A stretch of DNA of 14,464 nucleotides from Pseudomonas sp. (GTDB taxonomy: Bacteria > Pseudomonadota > Gammaproteobacteria > Pseudomonadales > Pseudomonadaceae). A program made the translations under genes and the position numbers. The DNA lies in NCBI GenBank assembly GCA_029239415.1, contig JAQZAY010000070.1, positions 1 to 14,464 on the forward strand. Direction: 5' to 3'. The notes beneath the pieces were generated by a model that was not told the origin of the DNA, ran no database searches, and saw only the letters and a program-made list of their open reading frames with translations. Positions 7,005 to 14,464 of this stretch are shown here, piece by piece. Every line of letters begins with the position of its first letter. The first letter of the stretch is position 1.

Positions 7005-7041
7005 GGTTCTCTCCACTCAAATTCTGCGTTCGGCGAGGGTC

Positions 7042-7047
7042 ATTGTA
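7042..7047 (-). promoter_or_regulatory. Possible -10 element of the pmbA promoter
   Basis: TACAAT on the minus strand matches the -10 consensus at 5 of 6 positions and lies 37 bases before the pmbA ATG. No good -35 is seen at the expected distance; that position falls in the GC-rich inverted repeat at 7053-7070. Tentative. Confidence 0.3.
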
Positions 7048-7052
7048 CGACC

Positions 7053-7070
7053 GGGCCGGACAAGCGGCCC
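7053..7070. repeat. GC-rich inverted repeat between pmbA and darP
   Basis: GGGCCG (7053-7058) and CGGCCC (7065-7070) are exact inverted arms around a 6-base loop. The repeat sits within the proposed darP promoter and where the -35 of pmbA should be. It could be an operator shared by the divergent genes, or chance in GC-rich DNA. Confidence 0.35.
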
Positions 7071-7085
7071 CCGACTGGTTATCAT
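7057..7085 (+). promoter_or_regulatory. Possible sigma-70 promoter of darP
   Basis: CGGACA (7057-7062, 4 of 6 to TTGACA) and TATCAT (7080-7085, 5 of 6) are 17 bases apart, 27 bases before the darP ATG. Placement is sensible for the only promoter available to this lone plus-strand gene. Found by eye only. Confidence 0.4.
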
Positions 7086-7112
7086 GGCGGCGTTTTCCAG
7101 CGGACTGCCACC

Positions 7113-7637
7113 ATGGTTGATTCTTACGACGACGCCTCCTACGAAGGCGAAAAAAGCAAAACCCAGATCAAGCGCGAGCTGCATGCGCTGGTCGATCTCG
7201 GCGAGCGCCTCACGACGCTCAAGGCCGACACCATCGCGCGCCTGCCCTTGACCGACGCCCTGCGCCGGGCACTGGCCGATGCCAGCAAGCACACCGCGCA
7301 CATCGCGCGCAAACGTCACATGTCCTTCATCGGCAAGCTGATGCGCGACCAGGACATCGAGGCGATCACCACCCTGATCGACCAGCTCGACGCTTCCACG
7401 CGCCAGTACAACGAGCGCTTCCACGCCCTCGAGCGCTGGCGCGACCGCATGATCGACGGCGGCGACGAGGACCTCGAGCGGTTCTTCGGCGAATACCCCG
7501 AGGCCGATCGCCAGCAATTGCGCTCGCTGGTACGCCAGGCACAGCACGAGAAAGCACGCAACAAGCCCCCCGCCGCCTCGCGCAAGATCTTCAAGTACAT
7601 CCGCGACCTCGACGAGGTCCAGCGCGGCCTGCGCTGA
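7113..7637 (+). CDS. darP: DarP (YjgA), 50S ribosome assembly factor
   Basis: A 174-residue, highly charged, all-helical protein of the YjgA/DUF615 family, now called DarP (dual-action ribosomal maturation protein). In E. coli it binds late 50S precursors and supports peptidyl-transferase centre maturation. Recognisable parts are [22 protein letters not shown] near the N-terminus (about 15-36), [29 protein letters not shown] in the middle, and [12 protein letters not shown] near the C-terminus. The length is close to that of the E. coli protein (about 183). The frame stays open far upstream, antisense to pmbA, but family similarity begins at [12 protein letters not shown], so the ATG at 7113 was chosen; no strong Shine-Dalgarno precedes it. 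It is a single-gene unit divergent from pmbA and convergent with tldD, a neighbourhood common in pseudomonads. Confidence 0.93.
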   Translation: MVDSYDDASYEGEKSKTQIKRELHALVDLGERLTTLKADTIARLPLTDALRRALADASKHTAHIARKRHMSFIGKLMRDQDIEAITTLIDQLDASTRQYNERFHALERWRDRMIDGGDEDLERFFGEYPEADRQQLRSLVRQAQHEKARNKPPAASRKIFKYIRDLDEVQRGLR

Positions 7638-7647
7638 GCCTTGCCGA

Positions 7648-7669
7648 CGGGCAGGCGCCCGCCTGCCCG
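7648..7669. terminator. Strong hairpin between convergent darP and tldD
   Basis: CGGGCAGGC (7648-7656) and CGGGCAGGC inverted (GCCTGCCCG, 7661-7669) make a perfect 9-bp stem with a 4-base loop in the 39-base gap between the two stop codons. Neither strand has a following T-run, so it is not a classical terminator. It may still end or protect both transcripts. Confidence 0.5.
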
Positions 7670-7676
7670 GGCCCGG

Positions 7677-9116
7677 TCATGCGCCGGTGCCGCCCACGGT
7701 GATCAGGTCGATCTTCAGTGTCGGCTGGCCAACGCCCACCGGTACTGACTGCCCATCCTTGCCACAGGTACCGACGCCGCTGTCCAGCGACAGGTCGTTG
7801 CCGACCATCGAGACCCGGCTCATGGCCTCCGGGCCGTTGCCGATCAACGTGGCGCCCTTGACTGGCGTTGTGATCTTGCCGTCCTCGATCAGGTAGGCCT
7901 CGCTGGTGGAGAAGACGAACTTGCCGCTGGTGATGTCCACCTGGCCGCCGCCGAGGTTCGCGCAGTACAAGCCTTTCTTCACCGATGCGATGATCTCGGC
8001 CGGGTCGCTGCTGCCTGCGCGCATGTAGGTATTGGTCATGCGTGGCATCGGCAGGTGCGCGTAGGATTCGCGACGGCCGTTGCCGGTCACTGCCATGCCC
8101 ATCAGGCGAGCGTTGAGCTTGTCCTGCATGTAGCCCTTGAGAATGCCGTTCTCGATCAGCGTGGTGCACTCGGTCGGCGTGCCCTCGTCATCGACGCTCA
8201 GCGAGCCGCGGCGGCCTTCGAGGGTGCCATCGTCGACGATGGTGCACAGTGACGAAGCCACCTGCTCGCCCAGCCGGCCGCTGTAGGCCGAACTGCCCTT
8301 GCGGTTGAAGTCGCCCTCCAGGCCATGGCCGACGGCCTCGTGCAGCAGCACGCCCGACCAGCCTGGGCCGAGCACGACCGGCAAGGTGCCGGCCGGCGCC
8401 GGTTGCGCCTCCAGGTTGACCAGCGCCTGGCGCAGCGCCTCGCGGGCGTAGCCCATCACCCGCTCGTCGCTGAAGAAGCGATAGTCGGTCCGCCCGCCGC
8501 CGCCATGGCCGCCACGCTCGCGACGCCCGCCCTGCTCGACGATGACACTGACATTGAAGCGCACCAGCGGGCGCACGTCGGCAGCCAGGCTGCCGTCGGC
8601 CGCGGCGATCAGGATGCGTTCCCAGACACCGGCCATGCTTACGCTGACCTGCTGGATGCGTGTATCCAGTGCGCGGGTGGCGGCATCGACGCGCTTGAGC
8701 AGATCGACCTTCTCGGCGCGAGTGAGCACGTCCAGGGGATTGCCTGGGGCATACAGCGCGGTGACGGCCTGGCTGTGGAAGGCCTGCACCTGGCCATCCT
8801 GCCCGGCGCGAGAGATCGAGCGGGCGGCCCGCGCCGCCGAGGTCAGGGCTTCAAGGGTAATCGCGTTGCTGTAGGCAAAGCCGGTCTTCTCGCCGGACTG
8901 GGCACGCACGCCCACGCCCTGGTCGAGGTTGAAGCTGCCTTCCTTGACGATGCCGTCTTCAAGCGCCCAGGTTTCCGAGATCTGTCCCTGAAAGTACAGG
9001 TCGGCGGCGTCGATGCCGGGGCCGGCCAACTCGCCCAGCACGCCTTGCAGGCTGTCCAGGGTCAGTCCGCCCGGTGCCAGCAGCTGCTCGCTGACGGTGG
9101 ATAGGGTTTGGCTCAT
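7677..9116 (-). CDS. tldD: TldD, catalytic subunit of the TldD-TldE metalloprotease
   Basis: A 479-residue TldD-family zinc metalloprotease subunit. The catalytic motif HEAVGH lies in [18 protein letters not shown], giving H259, E260 and H264. C451 in VGTCGKDGQ matches the conserved cysteine proposed as the remaining zinc ligand in the E. coli structure. A Gly/Arg-rich segment [14 protein letters not shown] (197-210) precedes the catalytic half. TldD works with PmbA (encoded at 5658-7004) on unfolded peptides drawn into the dimer cavity. The frame reaches a GTG at 9122, but the ATG at 9116 has GGAG (9122-9125) five bases upstream. The gene starts two bases after the nitrilase stop, with its ribosome site inside the nitrilase's final codons, so translation is coupled. 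It ends the rng-yhdP-nitrilase-tldD run. The natural substrate in this organism is unknown. Confidence 0.96.
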   Translation of the reverse strand: MSQTLSTVSEQLLAPGGLTLDSLQGVLGELAGPGIDAADLYFQGQISETWALEDGIVKEGSFNLDQGVGVRAQSGEKTGFAYSNAITLEALTSAARAARSISRAGQDGQVQAFHSQAVTALYAPGNPLDVLTRAEKVDLLKRVDAATRALDTRIQQVSVSMAGVWERILIAAADGSLAADVRPLVRFNVSVIVEQGGRRERGGHGGGGRTDYRFFSDERVMGYAREALRQALVNLEAQPAPAGTLPVVLGPGWSGVLLHEAVGHGLEGDFNRKGSSAYSGRLGEQVASSLCTIVDDGTLEGRRGSLSVDDEGTPTECTTLIENGILKGYMQDKLNARLMGMAVTGNGRRESYAHLPMPRMTNTYMRAGSSDPAEIIASVKKGLYCANLGGGQVDITSGKFVFSTSEAYLIEDGKITTPVKGATLIGNGPEAMSRVSMVGNDLSLDSGVGTCGKDGQSVPVGVGQPTLKIDLITVGGTGA

Positions 9117-9118
9117 AG

Positions 9119-9970
9119 TCACTCCGAGATGTGCGCAGGCCGCAAGGCGTCCTGCGAGAAAAAGCGCCGGTGCGAGGCCACCGGCATCCGCGCCCGTATG
9201 GACGCCTGTTCGCTGCTGTCGCGCTCGGCCAGCAGCACGCCTTCACCGCTCGCCTGCTGGGCGACGATGCGTCCCCAAGGGTCGACGATCGCGGCATGGC
9301 CATGGGTTTCCCGCGGCCCTGGATGTACGCCACCCTGGGCCGCGGCCAGCAGGTAGCATTGGGTTTCGATCGCGCGTGCACGAACCAGCACTTCCCAGTG
9401 CGCAGCGCCGGTGACGGCCGTGAATGCCGAAGGCGCGCTGATCAGCTCGGCCCCGGCGGCGCGCAAGGCGCTGTACAGCTCGGGAAAGCGCAGGTCGTAG
9501 CAAACGCTCAGGCCCAGGCGGCCCACCGGGGTGTCGGCGACCACTACCTGGGCACCATGGGCATAGTCGTCGGACTCGCGATAACGACCGCGAGTATCCG
9601 CCACGTCCACGTCGAACAGGTGCAGCTTGTCGTAGCGTGCCGCCACCTCGCCGTCCTCGTCGAACAGCAGCGAGCAGGCGTGCGCCTTGGCCTCGGGCTG
9701 GCCGACCGGGGGCAAGGGCAGGGTGCCGGCGACAATCCATAACTTGAGGTCGCGGGCGGTGCGTTTCAACCATGGCAGGATCGGACCTTCGCCCAGCGCC
9801 TCGGCGCGGCCGATGGCGGCGGCGTCACGCCGGCCCATGGCGGCGAAGTTCTCAGGCAGCACCGCCAGCCGTGCGCCGCCCTGGGCCGCCTGTTCCAGCA
9901 GCACAGCGGCGCGCCGCAGGTTAGCCTGCACGTCGTCCTGGCTGACCATCTGGATCACGGCTGACTTCAT
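9119..9970 (-). CDS. Carbon-nitrogen hydrolase (nitrilase family), likely Nit1-type deaminated-glutathione amidase
   Basis: A 283-residue cytosolic member of the nitrilase superfamily. The Glu-Lys-Cys triad is visible as E40 ([10 protein letters not shown]), K115 ([12 protein letters not shown]) and C157 ([13 protein letters not shown]). The sequences [36 protein letters not shown] and GRETHGHA-like [15 protein letters not shown] are characteristic of the Nit1/Nit2 (YbeM) branch. That branch hydrolyses deaminated glutathione, a metabolite-repair reaction. An upstream ATG at 9988 overlaps the yhdP stop as ATGA, but the ATG at 9970 has AGGAG (9976-9980) five bases upstream and gives the usual N-terminus [10 protein letters not shown]. 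It lies 14 bases after yhdP and two bases before tldD, evidently in one transcript. Other omega-amidase substrates are possible; the family is certain, the substrate is not. Confidence 0.9.
   Translation of the reverse strand: MKSAVIQMVSQDDVQANLRRAAVLLEQAAQGGARLAVLPENFAAMGRRDAAAIGRAEALGEGPILPWLKRTARDLKLWIVAGTLPLPPVGQPEAKAHACSLLFDEDGEVAARYDKLHLFDVDVADTRGRYRESDDYAHGAQVVVADTPVGRLGLSVCYDLRFPELYSALRAAGAELISAPSAFTAVTGAAHWEVLVRARAIETQCYLLAAAQGGVHPGPRETHGHAAIVDPWGRIVAQQASGEGVLLAERDSSEQASIRARMPVASHRRFFSQDALRPAHISE
9122..9125 (-). promoter_or_regulatory. Shine-Dalgarno site deciding the tldD start
   Basis: GGAG five bases before the ATG at 9116, inside the last codons of the nitrilase gene. It selects this ATG over the GTG at 9122 and implies translational coupling. 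Confidence 0.6.
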
Positions 9971-9975
9971 GGCGG

Positions 9976-9980
9976 CTCCT
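9976..9980 (-). promoter_or_regulatory. Shine-Dalgarno site deciding the nitrilase start
   Basis: AGGAG five bases before the ATG at 9970. It supports that start over the ATG at 9988, which overlaps the yhdP stop and has no ribosome site. Confidence 0.65.
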
Positions 9981-9984
9981 GGAT

Positions 9985-12900
9985 TCATTTGTCGAAGGGT
10001 TTCACAAAGGTCATTCTAGGCTCTTTCAAGGGACCCTCGACGCGGTAATGCACGCTGGCATAGCGTGAAACCCTGTCTCCGATCAAACGATCGACCAGAA
10101 ACAGCGCCCCACCGACCGCAGGTGCGCCGACGATCAGCGCGGCCAGGGGCAGGTTGTTGGTTACCGGCAACGCCACCTGCAAGCGGCCATCGATACGGTC
10201 GCGGACCATGTCCAGGGTGCCTTCGAGCTCAAGGTTGCTCGACGGCCCTGTCACCGTGATCGGCTCGCGCGTCACGTACACCCCTTCACTGGAAACCAGC
10301 AGGCCCTTGACCCGGTCGTAGGCCAGGCCCTTCTCCAGCAGGTCGGAGAAGTCCAGGCGCAGGCGGCGCTTGATGGTATTGAAGTTGAGCAGCCCGAATA
10401 CCCGCAAGGCCTGTGCGCCGCCTTCTACGTCGGCGAACTGCCCTTGGCGCAGGTCGGCGTCGAGGCTGCCGGAGAAGCGGTCCAGGCCCACCCAGGCGGG
10501 CGAGCCCGGCCAGCGTCCATCGGCGTCAAGGCGGAAACGGCGACTGGTGACCGACGGGGCGAAGTTCCAGGCCTTGAGCACGTCCGCCAGGTTGTCACCG
10601 GCAAGGCGTCCCTTGAACCAGCTGCTGCTGGCACCCGGCGCGCCTTCCCAGCCGCCACTGCCGTCGATGCGCAGGCCCTTGAGGTCAAGGTCGACGTCGT
10701 TGAAGGCCACGCCGCGCGCCGTGGGGCGCAACTTCATGGCCCAGCTGCCGAACAGGTCATCGCCACGAAACAGCTTGTCGATACGCAGGTCGAGAGAAGG
10801 CACCTTGCGCGGGTCGAACCCGGCCAATGGGTCCGGGGCATCCTTGGCCTGGCTCGTCGCGGGATCGGCGGCAGGCAGGCGCAGGGTCTGCAGGTTGACC
10901 GCCAGGGGCGCGGCCTTGGCATCGGGAAGGCGTGCGTTGCCGATCACTTCGCGGCTGTCCAGGCGCATCGACCAGCCAGCGCCCGCGCGGTCCAGGCGGA
11001 CCACCGCCTGGTTCAGCAGCATGCCGAACGCCTTGACCTGGCCGATGCTCACATCGACGTTACGCAGGGTTTGCCGGGCGCTGCCTCCCGGATCATTGCC
11101 CGCCAGGCGCCCAAGCTGTTGTTGCCAGGCCTCCACGTCCAGGCTGTCCAGCCGTCCGCGCACCCGCAGGCCCGGGCCTGGGGGCAGTTGCGCCTGGCCG
11201 GTGCCGAGCAGCAGTTCGCCACGTCCCTCTGTCACTTTCTCGGACGGGGCCGCGTAGGCGAAGCGGGCCAGGTCGACGTAGCTCGCATCGAAGCGCCGCT
11301 CGGCGCCCTGCAGGTTCATGCTGAAACGGGTGTCGCGGCTCTGGCCTGCGGCTTTGCCGAACGGTGCAGGCAGGTCGATCTTCAGGCCCCTGAGCGCAGA
11401 CATGACGCTGAGGCGGTTTTCGCGGCCGCCAAGGTTGACCTGCAACAGGTAGGGAATCTCGCCCGCGGCGGGCAACGCCTGCTTGAACTGCAGCCAGTCG
11501 GTCAGTGCGGTGAGGGCCACCTGCCCCTTGGCTTCGATGCGGGTCTGGATCTGGCCGGGTTGGCCCTCGGCGAAGATCTGCGCGGTGACAGGCTTGTCGA
11601 AGGCGCGCAGGCTGATGCCCCTGCCGCTCAGGCCCTTGTCGTAGTCGAAGGTGAAATCGCCCTTGAGCTGGCTGAGTTCAAGCGTCGGCGGCGCAATCTT
11701 CAGGCGGGCATCGGCGGTGCTGAAGTCGACCAGCACCTTGGGCTGCTGCCCATGCGCCAGGGGTATGTCCAGCTTCAGCTTGCCCTTGAGCGGGCCCTGA
11801 CCCTCCCAGCCGGCAAAGATGTCGGCGGTGCCGATCGGCGCTTGCTGGAGGATCTTCAAGCCATCCTCCAGGCCGCCGTCGAAGGCACCGTCAAGGTAGA
11901 GATGACTGTCGTGGCCGGCCTCGACATGGGGAATGTCGACCGTGACGTCGCTGACCCTGGTGTCGAGCAGCAGGCCTTTGCGCGCCTTGATGCGCACGCC
12001 GCTGTCGTCGATGGAGACATCGCCATCGACGTGCTGGACCTGGGGCCAGCCGGGCTGGAAGTCCAGCGCGGCGTCACGGACCTTGAAGAACAGGCTGATG
12101 CTGCGGGCATGGGCCGGGGCACCGTGGTTGAGCGAGCCCTGGTACTGGAAGTAGCCTTCGTCGACGCTGCCCTTGACGATGGCGGTGCGCAGCCATTCGT
12201 CCAGGGCCGGGCTGAGCACTTCGGGCAGGTACTTGGCGGTGTAGCGGCCGTCGCCGTCGGTAAGGCCGACGCGCAGGTCCATGTAGTCTTCGCGGCTTTC
12301 GTCGAACAGCAGGCGGATCAGGAAGTCGCCGGCGATCCTGCCCTCCTCGCCCAGTACCTTCAGGTAGGGCGCGACCAGGGTGAAGCCTTCCTTGTCCAGG
12401 CGCCAGGTCAACCGGGCGTTGGCTTTCTGGTAGTGCCAGGGTTTCTCGAAGATCGGCAACAGGTGCAGCATGAAGGCGTCGCTATCGAGGCGCAGTTCGC
12501 CGTGGCCGAGGTCGCCGCTGATGCTGCCGCTGACATTTCCCGCCGCCGGCGCGCCGTGATAGGCATCGAAGCCGACCCGCTCGAGATTGGCGGCGAACTG
12601 CAGGCGCTTGTCGCCTTCGGTCTCCGGGCGCAGGTCGAGAATCACGTTGCGCAGTGCCCCGGTGACCTTCAAGCCCTGGACGGTCTTCATGGCGGCGTCC
12701 GGCAAGGGTGCCAACGCTTCGATCAAGGGTGTCAGCGGGGTCAGGTCGAGACGGTCGGCCTGGACCTGCCACAGGCGCTGGGACGGGTTCTCGCCGGGGC
12801 GCTGGCGGGCCTGGATGTGCGACTCCCAGCGGGTCTCGCCGATGCTGGCGGAGAGAGAGTCGAGGACGATGTCGACGCCCTGCTTCTTGCGCTGGAACCA

Positions 12901-13794
12901 GGCATTGAGCGCAAGATCGTCGAGCGTGACCGCCTCGCGGCCTGCATGGGCCCCTTGCAATGTCGGCGCGTTGAGGCGCACCACCGCGTTCTGCAACTGC
13001 CGCTTGTCCCAGTCGAGCCAGAACTCGCCGCCGGCCTGCAGCTTGCCGGCCCGCCACTGCCCCAGCAGGCGAGGAGGCAGCCAGCGCGCCCAATCGCTCT
13101 GCGGCAGGCTCAGGTAGGCTTCGATGCGGCCATCCTGCCAGGCCTCGGGGCTGATCCGGCCGCGCACGCTCATGGCCAGCGGCTGGCCGTCGGGCAGGGT
13201 CAGGCGCAGGTCCAGTTGCTGGCGCGAACTGCCGCTCTGCAGGCCGAGGCTGACATAGGTCAGGGTCAGCGGGTCGCGCTGCCAAGGGATGACAGTGACC
13301 TGGCTGTCGAGCACATCGAGGTGCCCCAGCTGCCTCAGGCGTTGCAGCAGCCGGCCTGGATCGGCGGGCTGGTCGTCCTGGCTGGGCAGGCCCTCGACGG
13401 CCCAGGCGCCCTGCTCGTCCTCACGGGCGCTGAGCTGCAGGCCGCCCAGTTGCAGGTGCGACAGGCGTACCTGGCGCGCCAGAAGGCTGGCCCACAGGTC
13501 GGGCACCACCCTGACCTCGTCCAGGCGCAACGCTCCAGGCCCCTCGCCCACCTGCACATCGCGCACATGCACGACTGGCGACAAGCGGCCCCAGCGTCCT
13601 TCGAGGGCACCGATGTGCACCGGCAGGCCCAGCGCCTGCTCGGCGCGGGCCTCGACATCGGCGCGGTATTCGGCGACCAGCGGGACGAGTTGCCGGCCGA
13701 GGCTGACATACAGCGCCAGCAGCACCACCAGCAGCGCGCAGGCCGTGAGACCCCAGCGGGTCATGGCCCCCAGAACGCGCATCAGACGTTCCAT
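9985..13794 (-). CDS. yhdP: YhdP, AsmA-like envelope protein for lipid transport to the outer membrane
   Basis: A protein of about 1269 residues, close to the roughly 1266 of E. coli YhdP. One N-terminal membrane anchor (about residues 10-33, MTRWGLTACALLVVLLALYV) is followed by a very long periplasmic region of repeating beta-strand stretches (for example LRLDEVRVVPDLWASLL, LPDGQPLAMSVRGRIS), as in DUF3971/AsmA-like bridge proteins. The C-terminus (GLLNFNTIKRRLRLDFSD, PLAALIVGAPAVGGALFLVDRLIG, SVHYRVEGPLKEPRM) is strongly YhdP-like and has a second hydrophobic patch. E. coli YhdP acts with TamB and YdbH in moving phospholipids across the periplasm. GGAGG (13804-13808) stands nine bases before the ATG at 13794 and only three before the ATG at 13800, so 13794 was chosen. 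It follows rng by 85 bases and precedes the nitrilase by 14. Confidence 0.93.
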   Translation of the reverse strand: MERLMRVLGAMTRWGLTACALLVVLLALYVSLGRQLVPLVAEYRADVEARAEQALGLPVHIGALEGRWGRLSPVVHVRDVQVGEGPGALRLDEVRVVPDLWASLLARQVRLSHLQLGGLQLSAREDEQGAWAVEGLPSQDDQPADPGRLLQRLRQLGHLDVLDSQVTVIPWQRDPLTLTYVSLGLQSGSSRQQLDLRLTLPDGQPLAMSVRGRISPEAWQDGRIEAYLSLPQSDWARWLPPRLLGQWRAGKLQAGGEFWLDWDKRQLQNAVVRLNAPTLQGAHAGREAVTLDDLALNAWFQRKKQGVDIVLDSLSASIGETRWESHIQARQRPGENPSQRLWQVQADRLDLTPLTPLIEALAPLPDAAMKTVQGLKVTGALRNVILDLRPETEGDKRLQFAANLERVGFDAYHGAPAAGNVSGSISGDLGHGELRLDSDAFMLHLLPIFEKPWHYQKANARLTWRLDKEGFTLVAPYLKVLGEEGRIAGDFLIRLLFDESREDYMDLRVGLTDGDGRYTAKYLPEVLSPALDEWLRTAIVKGSVDEGYFQYQGSLNHGAPAHARSISLFFKVRDAALDFQPGWPQVQHVDGDVSIDDSGVRIKARKGLLLDTRVSDVTVDIPHVEAGHDSHLYLDGAFDGGLEDGLKILQQAPIGTADIFAGWEGQGPLKGKLKLDIPLAHGQQPKVLVDFSTADARLKIAPPTLELSQLKGDFTFDYDKGLSGRGISLRAFDKPVTAQIFAEGQPGQIQTRIEAKGQVALTALTDWLQFKQALPAAGEIPYLLQVNLGGRENRLSVMSALRGLKIDLPAPFGKAAGQSRDTRFSMNLQGAERRFDASYVDLARFAYAAPSEKVTEGRGELLLGTGQAQLPPGPGLRVRGRLDSLDVEAWQQQLGRLAGNDPGGSARQTLRNVDVSIGQVKAFGMLLNQAVVRLDRAGAGWSMRLDSREVIGNARLPDAKAAPLAVNLQTLRLPAADPATSQAKDAPDPLAGFDPRKVPSLDLRIDKLFRGDDLFGSWAMKLRPTARGVAFNDVDLDLKGLRIDGSGGWEGAPGASSSWFKGRLAGDNLADVLKAWNFAPSVTSRRFRLDADGRWPGSPAWVGLDRFSGSLDADLRQGQFADVEGGAQALRVFGLLNFNTIKRRLRLDFSDLLEKGLAYDRVKGLLVSSEGVYVTREPITVTGPSSNLELEGTLDMVRDRIDGRLQVALPVTNNLPLAALIVGAPAVGGALFLVDRLIGDRVSRYASVHYRVEGPLKEPRMTFVKPFDK

Positions 13795-13803
13795 GGCCAT
13801 GGC

Positions 13804-13808
13804 CCTCC
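13804..13808 (-). promoter_or_regulatory. Shine-Dalgarno site of yhdP
   Basis: GGAGG on the minus strand. Its spacing is nine bases to the ATG at 13794 and three to the ATG at 13800, so it favours the former. Confidence 0.55.
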
Positions 13809-13879
13809 GGGATCCGTACAGATCCTAACTATGGCCGCAAGCGCGGGCTTTGCCAGCCGACGGGGGTGTGCCGAATGCC

Positions 13880-14464
13880 TCAGAGCAACACCACGTCGTA
13901 TTGTTCCTGGGAGTACATCGACTCGACCTGGAAGCGAATGGTGCGTCCGATGAAGGTTTCCAGCTCGGCCACGTTGCCGGACTCTTCGTCGAGCAGCCGG
14001 TCGACCACTTTCTGGTTGGCCAGCACCCGGTAGCCTTCGGCCTGGTAGGCACGCGCCTCGCGCAGGATCTCGCGGAAGATCTCGTAGCAGATGGTCTCGG
14101 GCGTCTTCAGCTTGCCGCGGCCCTGGCAGCACAGGCAGGGCTCGCAGAGCACCTGCTCGAGGCTTTCACGGGTGCGCTTGCGGGTCATCTGCACCAGGCC
14201 CAGCTCGGTGATGCCGATGATGTTGGTCTTGGCGTGGTCGCGCTCGAGCTGCTTCTCGAGGGTGCGCAGCACCTGGCGCTGGTGTTCTTCGTCCACCATG
14301 TCGATGAAGTCGATGATGATGATCCCGCCGATGTTGCGCAGGCGCAGTTGCCGGGCAATCGCGGTGGCAGCCTCGAGGTTGGTCTTGAAGATGGTCTCCT
14401 CGAGGTTGCGGTGGCCGACGAAGGCACCCGTGTTGACGTCGATGGTGGTCATCGCCTCGGCCGG
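13880..14464 (-). CDS. rng: Ribonuclease G (CafA), 3' part only
   Basis: The last 194 codons of an RNase E/G-family gene whose 5' part lies beyond the right edge; the frame is open through 14464, so the ATG at 14452 is internal. TTIDVNTGAFVG holds the first catalytic aspartate (RNase E D303) and GGIIIIDFIDM the second (D346), which bind Mg2+. The Zn-link region appears as CEPCLCCQGRGKLKT, with an extra cysteine pattern compared with the CPxCxGxG of RNase E. The protein then ends in a short RNase G-type C-terminal domain without the long scaffold tail of RNase E, which separates the two. RNase G cleaves single-stranded A/U-rich RNA, matures the 16S rRNA 5' end and helps mRNA decay. It is the first visible gene of the run leading to yhdP, as in many gamma-proteobacteria. 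Confidence 0.95.
   Translation of the reverse strand, partial: PAEAMTTIDVNTGAFVGHRNLEETIFKTNLEAATAIARQLRLRNIGGIIIIDFIDMVDEEHQRQVLRTLEKQLERDHAKTNIIGITELGLVQMTRKRTRESLEQVLCEPCLCCQGRGKLKTPETICYEIFREILREARAYQAEGYRVLANQKVVDRLLDEESGNVAELETFIGRTIRFQVESMYSQEQYDVVLL

Noticed and set aside
5628..7112. A 495-codon in-frame upstream extension of darP, antisense to pmbA.
   Set aside because: The similarity to DarP starts only at the ATG at 7113; the upstream part is a mirror frame of pmbA and would begin within the region of the pmbA terminator.
13809..13860. Small inverted repeats (GGATC...GATCC, GCAA(A)GC...GCTTGC) in the rng-yhdP gap considered as a terminator or promoter operator.
   Set aside because: The stems are short or bulged, no T-run follows and no convincing -35/-10 pair is present; read-through from rng into yhdP seems as likely.
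10444..13953. An 1169-codon open reading frame on the plus strand, antisense to yhdP.
   Set aside because: It is low-complexity, rich in A, Q, L, V, G and R, without recognisable domains, and mirrors the codon bias of the GC-rich yhdP gene. The minus-strand frame has clear YhdP similarity, membrane anchor and ribosome site. Long antisense frames of this kind are a known by-product of high third-position GC.
1..14464. Search by eye for mobile elements, phage or defence genes, CRISPR repeats, tRNAs, REP-type repeats and GC-shifted islands.
   Set aside because: None seen. Every gene belongs to a core family in its expected order, and the only AT-rich patch is the Fur-controlled promoter at about 5531-5595.

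Overview
The window is a stretch of gamma-proteobacterial core chromosome, almost certainly from a Pseudomonas. I infer this from the high GC content, the gene order hpf-ptsN-rapZ-ptsO / ZIP-sodA-orfX-fumC-fagA / pmbA-darP-tldD-nitrilase-yhdP-rng (recalled from Pseudomonas genomes), and the protein sequences. The P. putida side of the genus seems likely, but I cannot fix the species. No mobile element, tRNA, rRNA, CRISPR array or phage gene was seen. Coding density is very high and no gene-free stretch reaches 300 bases; the longest is about 140 bases, between fagA and pmbA.

Layout. (1) Bases 1-1713, plus strand: the tail of the rpoN cluster, with the end of hpf, then ptsN (EIIA-Ntr), rapZ (nucleotide-binding regulator) and ptsO (NPr). 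(2) Bases 1728-5517, minus strand, read right to left: fagA, fumC, a small helical-repeat-like gene (orfX), sodA (Mn superoxide dismutase) and a ZIP metal transporter. These genes are tightly packed or overlapping. In front of fagA lies a near-consensus Fur box on top of a sigma-70-like promoter. The set fits an iron-sparing operon: when iron is scarce, an Fe-S-free fumarase and a manganese dismutase replace iron-dependent enzymes, and a divalent-metal transporter is co-expressed. (3) Bases 5658-7637: pmbA (tldE) on the minus strand, divergent from darP (yjgA) on the plus strand. (4) Bases 7677-14464, minus strand, read right to left: the 3' part of rng (RNase G), yhdP (AsmA-like envelope protein), a nitrilase-family amidase and tldD (catalytic partner of PmbA). 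The last three are almost contiguous and probably co-transcribed.

Nothing here is clearly a new system. The points most worth a second look are a second perfect inverted repeat inside the Fur-controlled promoter, a complete binuclear metal site in the ZIP protein of the Mn-SOD operon, a RapZ lacking the basic C-terminal tail used for sRNA binding in E. coli, and the uncharacterised FagA and OrfX proteins of the operon. Very long antisense reading frames opposite yhdP and pmbA were examined and rejected.
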